Assembly (NCBI GenBank): GCA_014529385.2
Contig: CM043966.1
Location: 86,644,087-86,708,086, forward strand
Length of the DNA stretch: 64,000 nt
Reading direction: 5' to 3'
Source of the DNA: Adiantum capillus-veneris
Taxonomy: Eukaryota; Streptophyta; Polypodiopsida; Polypodiales; Pteridaceae
The notes under the pieces were generated by a model. That model was not told where the DNA came from. It saw only the letters and a program-made list of their open reading frames with translations, and did not search any database. The position numbers and the translations under genes were made by a program. This document shows, piece by piece, positions 45,497 through 57,949 of this stretch; positions within the stretch are counted from its first letter, which is position 1; the number at the start of each line of letters is the position of its first letter.

Positions 45497-46510
45497 GTGG
45501 TTGATGCACTTTCACTACGACCCAAAGTTAATACGGTGTCTATAGCTACTCACAATGATCTATCCTCTATGATAGATGAGTATGCTACGGACCCTGACTT
45601 TAGAGACATAATGTCATCCCTTGCTTTGGGGAAGAAAGAGGAACCATTCACCTTGCAGGATGGTTATCTTCTCCATGGCAATAGGCTATGTGTTATCCAT
45701 TCCCTTCGTGAGAAAGTTATGTATGAATCCCATGCTCCTCCATATGCGGGGCATAGAGGTATTCAACCTACTCTCCGAGGAGTAGAGACGTACTTCTATT
45801 GGCCTACCATGAAAGTGGACATACAAGGGTATGTTTCAAAATGTGTAGTATGTCAAAAGACCAAGTATGATAGAGGGAAGCAACCTGGATTACTCCAACC
45901 ATTGCCTATTCCAAATTCACCATGGGAGAGTATATCCATGGATTTCATCTTTGGATTATCCAAGTCTATCCATGGGAATACAGGAATATGGACAATAGTT
46001 GACAGGTTCAGCAAGCAAGCACATTTTATTCCTGTCAAAAAGACTATTAAGGCACATCAAATGGCAACTCTCTTCATATCTCAGATTTTCAAGCACCATG
46101 GATTACCCACATCCATCGTGTCAGATAGAGATCCTAGAATGACCAGTAATTTCTGGAAAGGTCTCTTTGAAAATCTAGGAACAAGATTGAATTTCTCTTT
46201 GGCCTATCACCCACAAACGGATGGCCAAAGTGAGATAGCCAATCTTACGATACTCGATCTACTCAAGACTTATGTTACCGAAGTAGATCAACGTTCACAA
46301 TGGGAAAAGTACTTACCTCTTGTAGAGTATGCCTACAATAATACTGTACATACTTCTACAGGAAAAGCACCTTTTGAGATCATTGAGAGAAGACCTAAAA
46401 GTCCCTTGCTACTCAAAGTACATGGGAAGATCTTCGCCGCCGATGAGTATAGACGTGCCCTACAAGAATCTTTTCAAAAGATTAGGGAGGCTATATCCAT
46501 CTCTGAATAA
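45497..46510 (+). pseudogene. Element D integrase
   Basis: The 337-codon frame has an H2C2 zinc domain (HAPPYAGH, CVVCQ) and a catalytic core with an intact triad: SMDFIFGL, SDRDPRMTS and DGQSEIAN. It ends at TAA 46,508 before the C-terminal domain. This is the best-preserved pol domain in D. Confidence 0.88.
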
Positions 46511-47016
46511 AAGCAAAAAGCTACTGCTGATAAGCATAGAAGAGACTTAATGTTCAAAGAAAATGATTGGGTCTTACTCAAGTTTCCTAAGGCTCGATTA
46601 AGGCAAACGACGGGCAAAAATCCTACGGGCCATCAAAAGTATTATGCTAAACTAGCAAAACGATACTATGGTCCTTTCCAAATCTTGAAGCCCATCAATG
46701 AGACGGCTTATCAACTCAAGTTGCCCAACCATTGGCTCATACACAATGCCTTTCATGTAAGCCTTTAAGCCCTACAAAGGAGAGCCACCAACTGAACCAA
46801 TTATTGAAGACCCTCCCGAAGTTGAAGACCAAGAAGAGGCTACAACCCGAAGCTGTTCTTCGGCATGAAGACAAGGTATTACGACATGGTAAGATTATCC
46901 GTCGGTATCTTATTAAGTTCAAAAATTATCCTTTTGAAGATGCTAGATGGATGCAAGGAATACAGCTTAAGGATAGTATGAACCTTGTCAATGCTTACAA
47001 TGCTACATTAGAGTAA
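46511..47016 (+). pseudogene. Element D integrase C-terminus with chromodomain-like end
   Basis: Frames 46,550-46,768 (KYYGPFQI-type integrase tail) and 46,732-47,016 together give a GPY/F-like module followed by a chromodomain-like segment (LRHGKIIRRYLIKFKNYPFEDARW). The aromatic cage is incomplete, as in group II chromodomains of plant chromoviruses. Chromodomains direct integration to marked chromatin. A frame shift lies near 46,760. Confidence 0.72.
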
Positions 47017-47375
47017 GCAAATGTACAAATTTCTTTTAAATGAATCATGTTTTTGTCTTATAAGACTAGTCCTCTTTTTAATTGTGCACAAATTTAACTA
47101 GTATGCATGCTTAGAATCATGTTTGTGATGCCGACGTCTCTCAAACACCAAGTAGAATTTGTTACTCTACTTTGGGAGAATGAAATGGACTAAAGAGCAG
47201 ACATGCTTGCGGCAGCTATGTCTCCCAAGCACCAAATGGATTAGTCATCCATCTTGGAAAGATGCCATAGGGTAAAAAGGGATCCTCTACCCACTAAGTA
47301 AAATTGACTAATGACTAAGGCTTTATCTCTTCTACCTCATAGTCAAGGACGACTATGATTTCAAGAGAGAGGTAA

Positions 47376-48824
47376 TGTCATAAAATCTAATATCTAATAT
47401 CTAACCAACCCAAATGATTTTCTCATATTAAATTGATCACTTAATGTGGGAGAATAAATGAGAACAAGTGTTAAGATATAGACATGTGTTTATAGATATA
47501 TCTCAACACGGGGCCAATGGTAAAGGGGCCCAAATGAGAGATCATCTATCAAAGATCAAGGTAACAAATGGAGCATAAGACCTTAGGGTTAGCTTCATTG
47601 AAGACCTCCAATAATGTGTGTAAAAGGCCTTTGACCTTAGGTAAGCTAGGGCTGAGCTTGAGGCACGGGAACCCGACCGAGCTCGAGGTGCTTGTCCTAC
47701 TTGTCATGCTTGATGACTAAGGTGCTTGATGATTGAGGTTCTTGAGATGCTTGAGGTGCTTAATTATTGAGATTCTTGAGGTGCTTGAGATGCTAGGGTT
47801 GCACTTGAGGTGAGAACCCATCCCAAGCCTAAAGTGCTTATGAGCCAAGCTTGTGGTGGAAATTGGGCCTATGCATGAGGGTCTTGAGGTGTCAAAAAGT
47901 AAACGATTCAATCCCTACAAGGAGGGGGCGATCCCTACATGAGCGGGGATGAGAGAGAACACCCACACACTCCCACAAGGCATGCATGGTACAAAGAAAG
48001 CAAAAGGGATACTTGTCAAGTTCCTCCTCATGTTGCCCTCATGGTGTGCCTGAAGCCTATTGGTTGGCCACCCAAGGGGTCCAATAATAATTTAGGAGAT
48101 TTAATTAATTGATTTAGCATTTATCTAGACCTCTCTCTCAAAGGGAAAAGGGGGACATTTGTCTCAAGGCTACCCTTGCTGCTTGTAATGCCTCCTGCTT
48201 GTGATTGGCTACGCCTGGAGGGGTCCAATGAGCTTCAAGCATGAGCTACAAGGGGGGGTCGACCCAAGCAAGCTAGGGGGTTGCTTAGAGGGTATACTCA
48301 CCCACACACACTCACAAACACTCTCATTGTGTGCTATGCAAAGTGCAAGAGCTCCCTCTCCTTCTCCAAGCAAGTAGAGATTGAGAGCCTACACCAACAC
48401 TCTTGGATATGGAGTGCAAATCCAACCAAGAGCCATGCTTCAATGCTTAAGCTTGCCATCTCCTTATTCTTCATTACTATGCTATTATGTATGCTAGAAA
48501 CAAGAGTTATGATAAGTGAGGAACTAATTCTTTCTCCTACTAAATGTTTCTTCTTCCTCTTCCCTACCCTCATTCCCTGCTAGCTCTCTCCACCTTCGAA
48601 TGTGTTTGAGGTCTTGGGACTGAGGCTTGGGATAGTTAAAGCTTTCTTCAAGTTTATGTTATGTTTGTGATGCATGAAGCTTTCCATCTTCATTGCATCA
48701 CCTAGGTCACAAGGAACACAAAGATTGTATTGTAACAAGTCTCTCTTAATCGGAGAAATCATAATACAAATGCCTATTGGAGGGGGGACCGGCTCCACAT
48801 AAATCCGGTCCTCAATTGTTGTCA
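47376..48824 (+). repeat. Element D probable 3' LTR (end uncertain)
   Basis: AAGAGAGAGG at 47,363-47,372 could be a polypurine tract, followed by TGTCATAAAATC, a typical chromovirus LTR start. No second copy is in the window, so the end is a guess at ..GTTGTCA near 48,824. The interior shows a locally repetitive CTTGAGGTGCTTGA pattern at 47,690-47,800 and no genes. 47,017-47,375 is 3' untranslated sequence. Confidence 0.4.
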
Positions 48825-48954
48825 TGTTCTCTAAATTCTCTCTCTTGCAAAAGTATTGTTCATGCCAAGTTAACTAATTGCTATGATTATGTTGCTATCT
48901 TCAATTATGTTCACCCGCTATGCTCACAAAGTCATTTCTCAAAAGTATTCTCAT

Positions 48955-50150
48955 TAATTTTCGCTACTCTCAAATTAAATAGGCCAATTCCATTACATGT
49001 TCCAAGAGGAACAAGAGAAAATCTACCTCTCCGTACCCTCAAGAGGCTAAGAAGCCTAAGCAACCACGAGACTCTCCACGTGGGTCTCTCAACACTGCCA
49101 ATTTTGAGCATGCAAAGAAACACAATTTGTGTTTTAGATGTCTTTTGGACCAACATAACAAGAAGGATTGTCCTCTTTTGCAAGGCAAAGAAAAGGCCAT
49201 GGATGCTGTGTAGCACCTCACATTAGATTCATCTCCTAAAGGTTGTGTTGTAGAGGCTTTTCGTATGGAAGAAAAGCAAAAGGGTTGTGTGCCTGCTTTA
49301 ATGTGGCAACCCACCTTTGGCCCACATTAGTTGATTTGCATGCATGGCACTATTAACAGACAATGTGTTCATATTTTAGTGGATGATGGTGTAACGCATA
49401 ACTTCCTGAACTATAAGTTAGTCAAGAAATTGAAGCTTAACCAGACTCCCTGCTCCCACAAGTATGTGGTAACAGATTTCTGGAAATGATAAAGAAGATA
49501 GGACACAGTAGTTCAAGGGGTTGAGCTTATTGTTTAGGATCATACGATGATTCTTGACTTTCAAGTTATGAACATGGATTGTGCTGATGTAGTTGCAGGA
49601 CGAGAGTGGCTGCATGTTTAGGAAACACATTGCACATAAGTTATGAACACAACTCCTTATCCTTTATGGCCAATGGTAAACATGTGTTTTTGCTTGGTAA
49701 GAAAAATATACCATCTGCACCTTCTATATGTACAGTCGAGCTTTCTATTTTACTAAAAGCAGATTTAATAGATGAAGTCTTTTTGTGTTATTACTTCTCT
49801 CCAAGTCTTGTGAATTCTCAAGAGAAAAGTGATGTGGATTCTAGTTATGGTATGCAAAGTGCAATGAATTTTCATGAAAAGCAAAGTGCTAACAATTCTA
49901 AAGAGCAAAGCTCTCTCAATTCTAATTATATTGAGCAATGTGCGAGGAGAAGACACGACGAATCCAAGCTTTACAAGGTACAAGTTGACATTTTTTCTCT
50001 CTCTAAATTAGCGTGTGTATGCCAGAGAGGATATCCCATCTACACACACTTTTGACTTTGAGCACGCACATCAAAATCCGGCCACCACGTGTGCTGCCGA
50101 CATTGATGATGATGATCTAGGAGTGCTAGTGAGGGCAAGGAGGTTGAGAG
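48955..50150 (+). pseudogene. Element E gag tail and protease remnant
   Basis: A CCHC-type knuckle (CFRCLLDQHNKKDC, from 49,130) follows a Lys/Pro-rich stretch, and the frame stops at 49,211. A decayed protease follows near 49,360-49,420 (HILVDDGVTHNFL; Asp present, DDGV for DSGS). Sequence to 50,150 is a linker with no clear domain. Confidence 0.65.
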
Positions 50151-51444
50151 TCAGTTGACTGACTACCTCGCCCATGGTTTCATTAGACCTAGCACTTTGC
50201 CTTGGGTATTGCCAATTCTATTGGTAAAAAAGAAAGACAATACTATGCGCATGTGCGTAGATTATCGTGGATTAAACACCATAAACCATCAAGAACAAGT
50301 ATCCTCTACCTCGAGTGGATGAGTTGTATGATCAAATCCAAGGAACAAGATATTATACAAAGATAGATCTTTGTTCAGGATACCACCAGATGTATATCCT
50401 TTTGAAAGATATCTCTAAAACGGCCTTTAGAACACGGTTCGGGTATTTTGAATTTTTGGTTATGCCTTTTTGTTAAACCAATGCTCTAGCTACATTTATG
50501 ACACTCATGGATAGTGTCTTACATCCCTATCTTGGAAAATTTGTTGTGGTTTTCCTTGATGACATTCTCATTTACAGTAAGACTGAAGATTAACACAAAG
50601 AAAACTTACGATTAGTGTTCGAACAACTACAAACTCACGCCTTATATGCAAAGCCAAGCAAGTGTAAGATCTTTCAAATAGAGATACATTACCTCGGTCA
50701 TGTGAGCTCTTATTTTGGCATCAAGATGGACACTAACAAGGTCGCTGCCATTCTTCAATGGCCACATCCCAACACAGTTGAGAGGCTTCAAATCTTCTCA
50801 GGCATGGCTGCATTTTATCGACAATATATCCGTGATTATGCCAAAATCAATGTTCCTATGACGGATCAACTTAAAGAAAAAAGGTAAGACCTTTTCTTGG
50901 GAAGAATCCCAACAATGCAGTTTTGAACAGCTCAAGGTAGCTATAGCCACTACTCCCATCCTAGCAATTGTTGACCCACTTAAGCTGTTTGTGGTAGAGA
51001 CTGATGCTAGTGATAAAGCAATTGGTGCGGCACTTCTCCAGAAGGGGAGACCTATAGCCTTTGAAAGTAGAAATTTGGATAGATCTCAAGAGGGAGATCT
51101 ATGCCATAGTTCACACTTTACGAAAGTGGCGACACTATTTATATGGTGCAGAGTTTGAAGTAGTTTTTGACCATGAGAGTATAAAATGGTTTACTACTCA
51201 AACGGACTTGAAGGGTCGTAAAGCTAGATGGACGGAGATCCTTCAAGATTATGATTGTAATCTACGATATCGCAAGGGGCGATATAATGTAGTAGCAGAT
51301 GCACTAAGTCGGATGCCTTCGATTAATTCACTTGCTTTCACAAAAACAAAGAGTGAATTTTTGGAGTCATTACATCGCAAGTGTACAAAAGATCAATCAT
51401 ATGCTAAACTGTGGAGTGTAGTTTTAAGAAGGAATCCGTCGTGA
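50150..51444 (+). pseudogene. Element E reverse transcriptase and RNase H
   Basis: The RT is recognisable through at least two stops and a frame shift: [40 protein letters not shown], and an intact [12 protein letters not shown] box at 50,546-50,580. The clean frame 50,615-50,887 is the thumb (YLGHVSSYFGIKMD). RNase H follows (VVETDASDKAIGAALL, then WRHYLYGAEFEVVFDHESI from 51,061) with a shift near 51,080. Confidence 0.8.
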
Positions 51445-52700
51445 CTCACATGTCTCTACACGGCTAGATCAACATGTTTCTGCACGCGCAATAAAAACTC
51501 CAACACGTAGAGCTCCACCCCTACTTAGGACAAGCTTAAGTGATGGAAGAATTTTTCCATTGACAATGGCTACTTACTCCACAAGGGTAGAGTATGTGTG
51601 TCAAAGGACTCAGACACTAGGCACCAAATATTATTTGAGTGTCATGATAGTCCAAGTTCTAGTCATCCAGGTATTCATAAGATGTAGGCCTTAGTTCGAT
51701 GGCAATTTTATTGGCCAGTCTTACATCATGATGTTCAATTTGAGTACGTACTAAACTTCCAGCAGTGCCAAGTTCATAAGGTAGAGCATCTCAAGTTAGA
51801 TGGAATTTTACATCCTTTAGAGATTCCACAAGGTAAGTGGGAGAGTATCTCTATGGATTTTATAGTAGGACTACCTAATACAAATTGTGGCCATGATGCC
51901 ATATGGATAATTATAGACCATCTAACAAAGATGTGTTGATTCATTCCCACTAAGACTACAATTAAGACATCAGATTTAGAATGGATATTTATAGAGCATA
52001 TAAATAGACTCTATGGTCTTCTAGCTAGTATTATTAGTGATAGAGATTAAAAATTTGATAATCACTTCTAAAGAAATGCATTCCAAAAGTTGAAAACTAC
52101 ACTTAATCTTAGTACGGTTGATCATCCCAAAACAGATGGTCAGACCAAAAGGGCTAATCAAGTGCTAGAAGATATGCTACGAGCGTACGTTAGCAAGAAG
52201 CAAACCAATTGGCAAGACTAGTTGGCTATATTGGAATTTGCTTATAATAGTTCAAAGCATGTGACTAGAGGGTTTAGTCCATTAATTCTTTTATATGGTT
52301 TTCAACCTAGATCACCCTTTACGGTGGGGTTGGCTATGGAGAAGATACAACAAGCAAAGGATTTTCTCCAACACCATTTTGATATGCTTCGAGTTGCTCG
52401 ACAAAATGTTAAGCAAGCTCAAGATCGATATAAGAAGTACACAGATGAGCATCCCCGTCTTGCTACTTTCCAAGAAGGAGACAAGGTTTTCCTCAAGGTT
52501 CCGAAGCATTCAAAAAGTATGAAGATAGGAAAATTTGCTAAAGTTTTAAACAATATTGTGGACCATTTACCGTTCTCAAACGTAAAGGTCAAGTGGCCTA
52601 TAAGTAAGCTCTTCCCAAGCACTCACGAATTCATCCTGTTTTTCATGTTAGCCAATGTTTACAAAAACAGCTAGGATAGAATGATAATGTCATTGACACA
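51445..52700 (+). pseudogene. Element E integrase
   Basis: This is a fragmentary integrase with zinc-domain remains near 51,640-51,780 and core motifs (WESISMDFIVGLPN, IISDRD). The catalytic Glu region reads DGQTKRANQ, so Glu is replaced by Lys (GAA to AAA). The frame 52,222-52,674 is the C-terminal part (ILEFAYNSSKHVTRGFSPL, FQEGDKVFLKV). At least four in-frame stops are present. Confidence 0.78.
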
Positions 52701-52914
52701 TGTGTGTTAGATGACCTTATCAAACCACCGAGCATCCCTCATGAACCCAAAAAGAGTTTGGATTCTCATGAGCTTCGCCCATACATCATGTCAGACGATA
52801 GGTGTTGGTAAAATGGCTACATAGACCTGAAGAAGGTTCTACACGGGATAATGTCTAAGCACTTAAGAAACATTTTTCTACGTTTTTTTTTTAGGACGAA
52901 AACCATTATCCAAG

Positions 52915-53400
52915 GCGGGGGGGGGGGGGGGGGGGAATGTAAGGAAATGGGTCTTACGGACAAGATAACCGACATGGCCGGACAGTGTGTATGCTAGGGG
53001 GTGGCTATAAGATAGCATGGTTGGGTGGAGACCAGCACATGGCAGTACTCTCGTCCTTTCAGAGAGAGTTACTTTTTTGGAGGGAAAAGAAAAATTCAAA
53101 AATTGGGCTTCTAGTGAGTGTAACTAAAAAAAAAGGTCAAAAAAAATACTTTTTTTTATATGTATATAAGCTGAGAGGAACTTTTAAGTGGAAATATGTG
53201 AAAATAAAATTTTAAAAAAAAACATTTTTTAGCTTGGGTTTATGCACGTTTTTGCTTTTGATGATGTGGCATGTGAAAAGGATGGAAGTAGGTATTAATG
53301 CCACAACACCTTTTTTCCTTCACTTTCAAAGAGTTAGAGAGAGAAAGGGACCTCTACCTAGGAGGACCACATCCTACATGACCCTAAAGAATAGCTTAGA
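52915..53400 (+). repeat. Element E possible 3' LTR with a G-rich polypurine tract
   Basis: A run of 20 or more G (about 52,917-52,936) followed by AA and TGTAAGGAAATGGG at 52,939 fits a polypurine tract and LTR start. No partner LTR is in the window, so the end is undefined. Homopolymer length may be a sequencing approximation. Confidence 0.4.
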
Positions 53401-54495
53401 GAATCCCACTCAAAAGTAGCCTATTGAATGCACTTGTCCCCCATAGTCTATACAAAATTAGTCTTAATCCCTTAAAATTGAGGATCCTTACAAGGCCCAT
53501 GCAAAGCTCAAATTTTTCCTAATGGTCACACATTGTTTTAATATTAGCCTCACGCAGTTAAAAAAGCATTATGTGAGAAGTAAAAAAGGAGAAGGTGTCA
53601 TCCGCAAGGTGGCGGTTATGAGCAATAGAGTTGGGCTAACAGCTCGATGGTTCAAAGGCTCGTCTCAAGTTGGTGAAGGTATCATTAGCGTAATATGAGA
53701 ATCTGTAGAGCCTGGAGTGTTGGATTCAAAAGACTTGATTACCACTAAGAAGATATACACAGAGCTAGAAGCTGGCATCAGCTATTCTGACAAAGTGTGC
53801 TTAGCAAAGTTCATCCTGAGCACTTCATCAAATGTTTGCTCATCAATATTCATGTTGTTCTTCACCCTAAAAGCAAGATTACAAACCAGGAAAAACCCAA
53901 CAGGAAGTATTTAAATTTAGATGCCCCTAGGCTTTCTTTCCGCTAATAACAAAGGGAAACTCAAAGACCTGCAAAAGAAGCTTGACCATGTGGCTAAGTT
54001 GAAAGATGAGAGAAAACACACAAGAAGTGGTGGTAGTAGGCATGATAGCAAACAAGAACACCATAGTCTACACGATGGCAAAAGTCGTAGAAGAGATGTT
54101 GATATAGATTGCAGTAGACATTATCTACATGATGATGGATATTGCGGTAGACATGATTCACAAAAGAGAAGGAATGAAAGACGAAGAGAGCATCAGAGAA
54201 CATAGAAGGAATTGTAGCCATAGGTATGGTGATTGAAACACTCACAAATACCACGATGATTCTAGGGATAGATACAATGTATATGTTGGCAATGATAATG
54301 ATGATGAATGAAGAGACAAGAGCAAGAGGGATTCAAGATCCGTGTAGCTCATGCATGCTTTTTGGCATGCAAAAGGGTCATTATGGGTTGAAACCTTAAG
54401 AGTACTTGCCCCTCGTTTTAAAGGTCTTCATAGAGCCAACATTGGTTGCTCTGATGTAGGAGTGATGATGGCATTTTTTGATGTGGTGATCCCTA
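53400..54495 (+). other. Unassigned stretch with a short basic frame
   Basis: I do not recognise this stretch. The + strand frame at 53,921-54,205 (94 codons) is rich in Arg, His, Lys, Asp and Ser and starts with an amphipathic KLKDLQKKLDHVAKLKDE stretch. Another fragment near 53,700-53,880 reads KKIYTELEAGISYSDKVCLAKF. Either could be a decayed host exon or gag sequence. No LTR, TIR or splice evidence is conclusive. Confidence 0.3.
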
Positions 54496-54500
54496 TATAG

Positions 54501-54709
54501 TGTTACCATATACATGTGGTAGTGATGTGTCTGAACACACTAGGACCGCCGAGGCATTTTTTCCCTCGTCCATTGTATATACGTCCATCACTCTAGGGCT
54601 ATTGATCTTTCCATTGCACACTAAGTAACACACTCTCTATTTTGTGTGCCTTGAGCTTCCTTCGTCTTCTCCAAGCTATGTGTGTTTCCTTGCAACCCTA
54701 ATTCCAACA
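54501..54709 (+). repeat. Element F, 5' LTR
   Basis: This 209-bp LTR is shorter than its partner. It lacks about 24 bp between two TTTTTTCCC repeats (CCCTCTTTAGGAGG.. in the 3' LTR) and the 148-bp duplication found there. Confidence 0.88.
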
Positions 54710-54710
54710 A

Positions 54711-54724
54711 TTGGTATCAGAGTA
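54711..54724 (+). other. Element F primer binding site (tRNA-iMet)
   Basis: TTGGTATCAGAGTAGG one base after the LTR complements the 3' end of initiator tRNA-Met, the usual copia primer. The leader 54,725-55,071 shows nothing else. Confidence 0.85.
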
Positions 54725-55071
54725 GGTTGCGTCCTCTCGGGCTCAGTCGCCAGGATCTCCAGCACACGCCTACTCATTTTCTCCGATTTTAGTGAGCTTC
54801 GACGAGCGTTCGCAGGTCGACAAAAATTTCAGGTGGACTCGTAGAGCTCAGTCTGCTTAGATTTTTGATTTGGGCTCATTTCGGCCTCCGTTTCCACTAC
54901 AGATAGTACTGCACATGCTATTTTGTCTGTTTGTGTACAATTGTTGTTAGTGCCGTTTTTTGCATAGCAGGTGTCTTACAGTCTTCTATGGTTTGTGCTA
55001 TCTAGCATGTGTTGTTCCCACTACGTTTCTCCTCTTTTCGAGCAGTTTTCACATCAGGTGCAACATTTACC

Positions 55072-55419
55072 ATGGCTGACAACAACACAGATGCGTTTAA
55101 GATGTTTGCTGATGAGGACAGATTGGAGGGAACCAATTAACCTATGTGGGATTACATGATGCAACATGTTCTTGTGTCAAAGGGCATCTCGAATATTGTG
55201 AAGGGCGTTGATGCACGTCCTAGTTCTGAGGATGCAGGCGATGTTGAGGATGTTGCAGGTCTTGCTGTAACAATTGCTGCTATTAGAGTTGTTTTGCCTA
55301 CGAAAGAACAATCTTGTTGGGATGTAAAGGATGCGCAAGCTCATGCATTGATTGCATTGTCTGTGAAGCGCGCCATTGTTCCTCACATTCATTCAACAAA
55401 ATCTGCAAAATAGCCTTGG
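55072..55419 (+). pseudogene. Element F gag, N-terminal part
   Basis: The start is ATG at 55,072 (MADNN). A TAA at 55,138 replaces the Tyr expected in GTNYPMW. The frame continues MWDYMMQHVL.. to KSAK, then TAG at 55,411. This is copia-type gag (UBN2 family). It is cut at TTGG (55,416-55,419) by the TIR element and resumes in frame at 59,050. Confidence 0.83.
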
Positions 55420-55639
55420 AAGACATATTTAGGAATTTTGGGAATTATTCAAGTCCCACTTTTAATAATATTTCTCAAAACTCAGTATTTTTGTGTAGTT
55501 TCAACTATCATCTATTTGTGGGCTCACTAAATTTAATTCCTTTTTTGTTTAGATAGCACCTACATTTTTGACATACCTTACCTATTTGAATGGGCCTAAA
55601 ACTTAATTACATTCTCTAAACGATGTAATGTACTCTGCT

Positions 55640-56124
55640 CTAGTCAAAACATAATAAGGACTTTAGGGCGCTTGGAGGTCAGTTAGAAGGAGCTCGATGC
55701 TTGTTAATGGGTTCAATTTAGGGCACTAAGAGGTCTTTTAGAAGGAGTTTGATGTTTGTTACCTATAGAAAAGACTCCTCTTTAAATAAGTTTTCCGGAT
55801 ACAAAGTTGAAAATTTGTTAAAATTAGTGGCCTTTTGGTGGAAAAAAGCATATATTTGACTCTAATTAGACGTGAAAAAATTAATTTCTACATAGAAACG
55901 TCCAAGATCCCTAGCATGGAAATTTTAGATATGACAAGCACTTTAAAAAGAACCAAGCCTCTAGATCATGGTATGTGCAAAAAGGTGTGCAGGCTCAAAC
56001 TTACTAGCTACAAAACTCGTACAAAACTGGAAGAGGGTAAAGCCCTACTAGGTAGAAGATTGTGTGGAGACTCGAACTTGAGTTTGAGCCTCTACCCTCG
56101 GTAGACACAAATTAGAGTGAAATA

Positions 56125-56167
<43 letters not shown>

Positions 56168-56740
56168 TAACATAATAAGAACTTTAGGAATCTTGGATGT
56201 GAGTTTGAAGGAGCTCGATGCTTGTTAATGAGTTAAGTATAGGGCACTAGGAGGTCTTTTGGAAGGAGTTTGATGTTTGTTGCCTATAACAAAGACTCCT
56301 CTTTAAATAGGTTTTACGAATACAAAGTTGAAAATTTGTTAAATTAGTGGCCTTTTGGTGGAAAAAAAAGCATATATTTGATTCTAATTAGACCTGAAAA
56401 GATGAATTTTTACATAGAAACCAAGATCCCTACCATGGAAATTTTAGATATGACAAGCACTTTTTTACGAACCAAGCCTCTATCATGGCATGTACAAAAA
56501 GGTGTGCATGCTCAAACTTAAGTCTGAGCCTCTACCCTACCAAGTACAAAACTTGAAGAGGGTAAACCCTTACTAGGTAGAAGAACGTGTGGAGGCTAGA
56601 ACTTGAGTTCGAGCATCTACCCTTGGTAGACTCAATTTAGTGGGAAATATGAAATAGATGAGAGAGAGAGAGAGAGTGGAGGCTCTAACCTAAGTTCGAG
56701 CCTCTATCCTTGGTAGATACAAAGAGGAAATATGAAATAG
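55640..56740 (+). repeat. Element G direct duplication (~520-bp unit, two copies plus a fragment)
   Basis: Copy 1 (about 55,649-56,165) and copy 2 (about 56,166-56,680) share blocks such as GAAGGAGCTCGATGCTTG, GACTCCTCTTTAAATA and GTGGCCTTTTGGTGG at roughly 90% identity. Each ends in an AG-microsatellite. A third, partial copy of the end follows to about 56,740. Confidence 0.75.
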
Positions 56741-56742
<2 letters not shown>

Positions 56743-56777
<35 letters not shown>

Positions 56778-56787
56778 TGTGTGTGTA

Positions 56788-56824
<37 letters not shown>

Positions 56825-57004
56825 TCTTGATAGGCTTTTGTGAAGTGATAGGTCAGCATGGCTTGTGGTAACCGTTGCTCTTTTGGTAGGAGATGCTACA
56901 ACGTCTACCCCTTATCAAATTTACTAGCCTCGTCACCAGCTTTACCGCCTTCATCACCAAGTTCAAGACCTTTGACTAGGAGAAGCAATGATATAATAAC
57001 TGAT

Positions 57005-57046
<42 letters not shown>

Positions 57047-57527
57047 AGCCTGCAAGCAAGCATGGCATTAAACTCCATAGCCATGTCTCTATGAATCCTT
57101 GCTTTTGTCCCGGTTTCCAACCCTTGTCCCTCGTGTTACCCTAATGAGTTCCTACGAGCAACGGACTTCCTTGTGGATCATGTCTCTTCATTTTGGCAAT
57201 TTACGAAGGCAATAATCTTGCTAACCTTTATCTGCTTCAGCACCATCTTCATCAACCGCAGGTTCCAAGTGTCCCTAGGCTATCTGCACTAGGTTTAGCT
57301 TCGTTTCTTTCGGCATTGCGTGAAAAGTAAAACTAAGAGCAAGCTGACAACAACTAACATGACGCTTATCTTGTTGCAGCACGTTCCTGCATGCAAAGTT
57401 GTCATCGACCTGCAAGATCAAGCACTCTGAAGTATCATAACTTTACCAAATTACACACTAAATTGTGTGTGTCGGTGCAGCCATGTGTGTCTCAACGCGG
57501 GGGGGAGGTCTTATACCAAAGGAAGGA

Positions 57528-57569
<42 letters not shown>
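56743..57569. repeat. Element G microsatellites (TG, AG)
   Basis: These are (TG)n at 56,743-56,808, AG arrays at 57,008-57,041 and 57,531-57,569, and a short AG array after the TG run. Sequence between them could include captured host DNA (a pyrimidine tract ending TTGTTGCAG at about 57,380 looks like a splice acceptor), but I cannot identify a gene. Confidence 0.7.
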
Positions 57570-57572
<3 letters not shown>

Positions 57573-57949
57573 CGCTTATACCTGCAGTCACTGATGATCA
57601 GAAACATGCCAAAAAGCCTTAACGTGAAGCTCATATGCAACTCGGTTTTTTGCTCTGGCTGCACCAAGGCTGGGATTTATTGTTGGTGGCCAGTCTTCCA
57701 GGGCATCAACACACAATAGTGAAGCAGGTGATCAAAACAGCAAGCATTTTGGCGCTTTTGTGCTCCTTATAGGGCTTGTGATTGCACCGTTCATCCTACC
57801 TTTGGCGTCGCACACAGCACGACAGGCTTCTGTTGAACGATTGCACAATACCATTGACAGCATCCCCCGCTCCCAGCCGTCATATTTGACGTCTGCCATG
57901 TTTGAAATTCAAATTAAAGTGAAACTTGCCATCAATTCAAATGAACACC

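Larger units (their letters stand above)
28549..48824 (+). mobile_element. Element D: chromovirus-type Ty3/gypsy element, host of A and C
   Basis: On the + strand lie a gag start (28,648-28,876), the C insertion (28,877-42,500 plus target repeat), the rest of gag, protease, RT, RNase H, integrase and a chromodomain-like tail to 47,016, then a probable 3' LTR. Its 5' LTR and primer site lie to the left of element A, outside the window. The gag-protease-RT-RNase H-integrase order with a chromodomain-like C-terminus defines a chromovirus. It is the oldest member of the nest. Confidence 0.75.
48955..53400 (+). mobile_element. Element E: 5'-truncated, heavily decayed chromovirus-like element
   Basis: Gag tail with a zinc knuckle, protease, RT, RNase H and integrase follow one another on the + strand with stops and shifts every few hundred bases. 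No 5' LTR or gag N-terminus is present. The order and motifs match chromovirus-type gypsy elements but differ from D. A G-rich tract and a possible 3' LTR follow. This is the most decayed gypsy element here. Confidence 0.7.

Noticed and set aside
56743-56808. TG array as a telomere or regulatory element
   Set aside because: Simple dinucleotide repeat without telomeric units.
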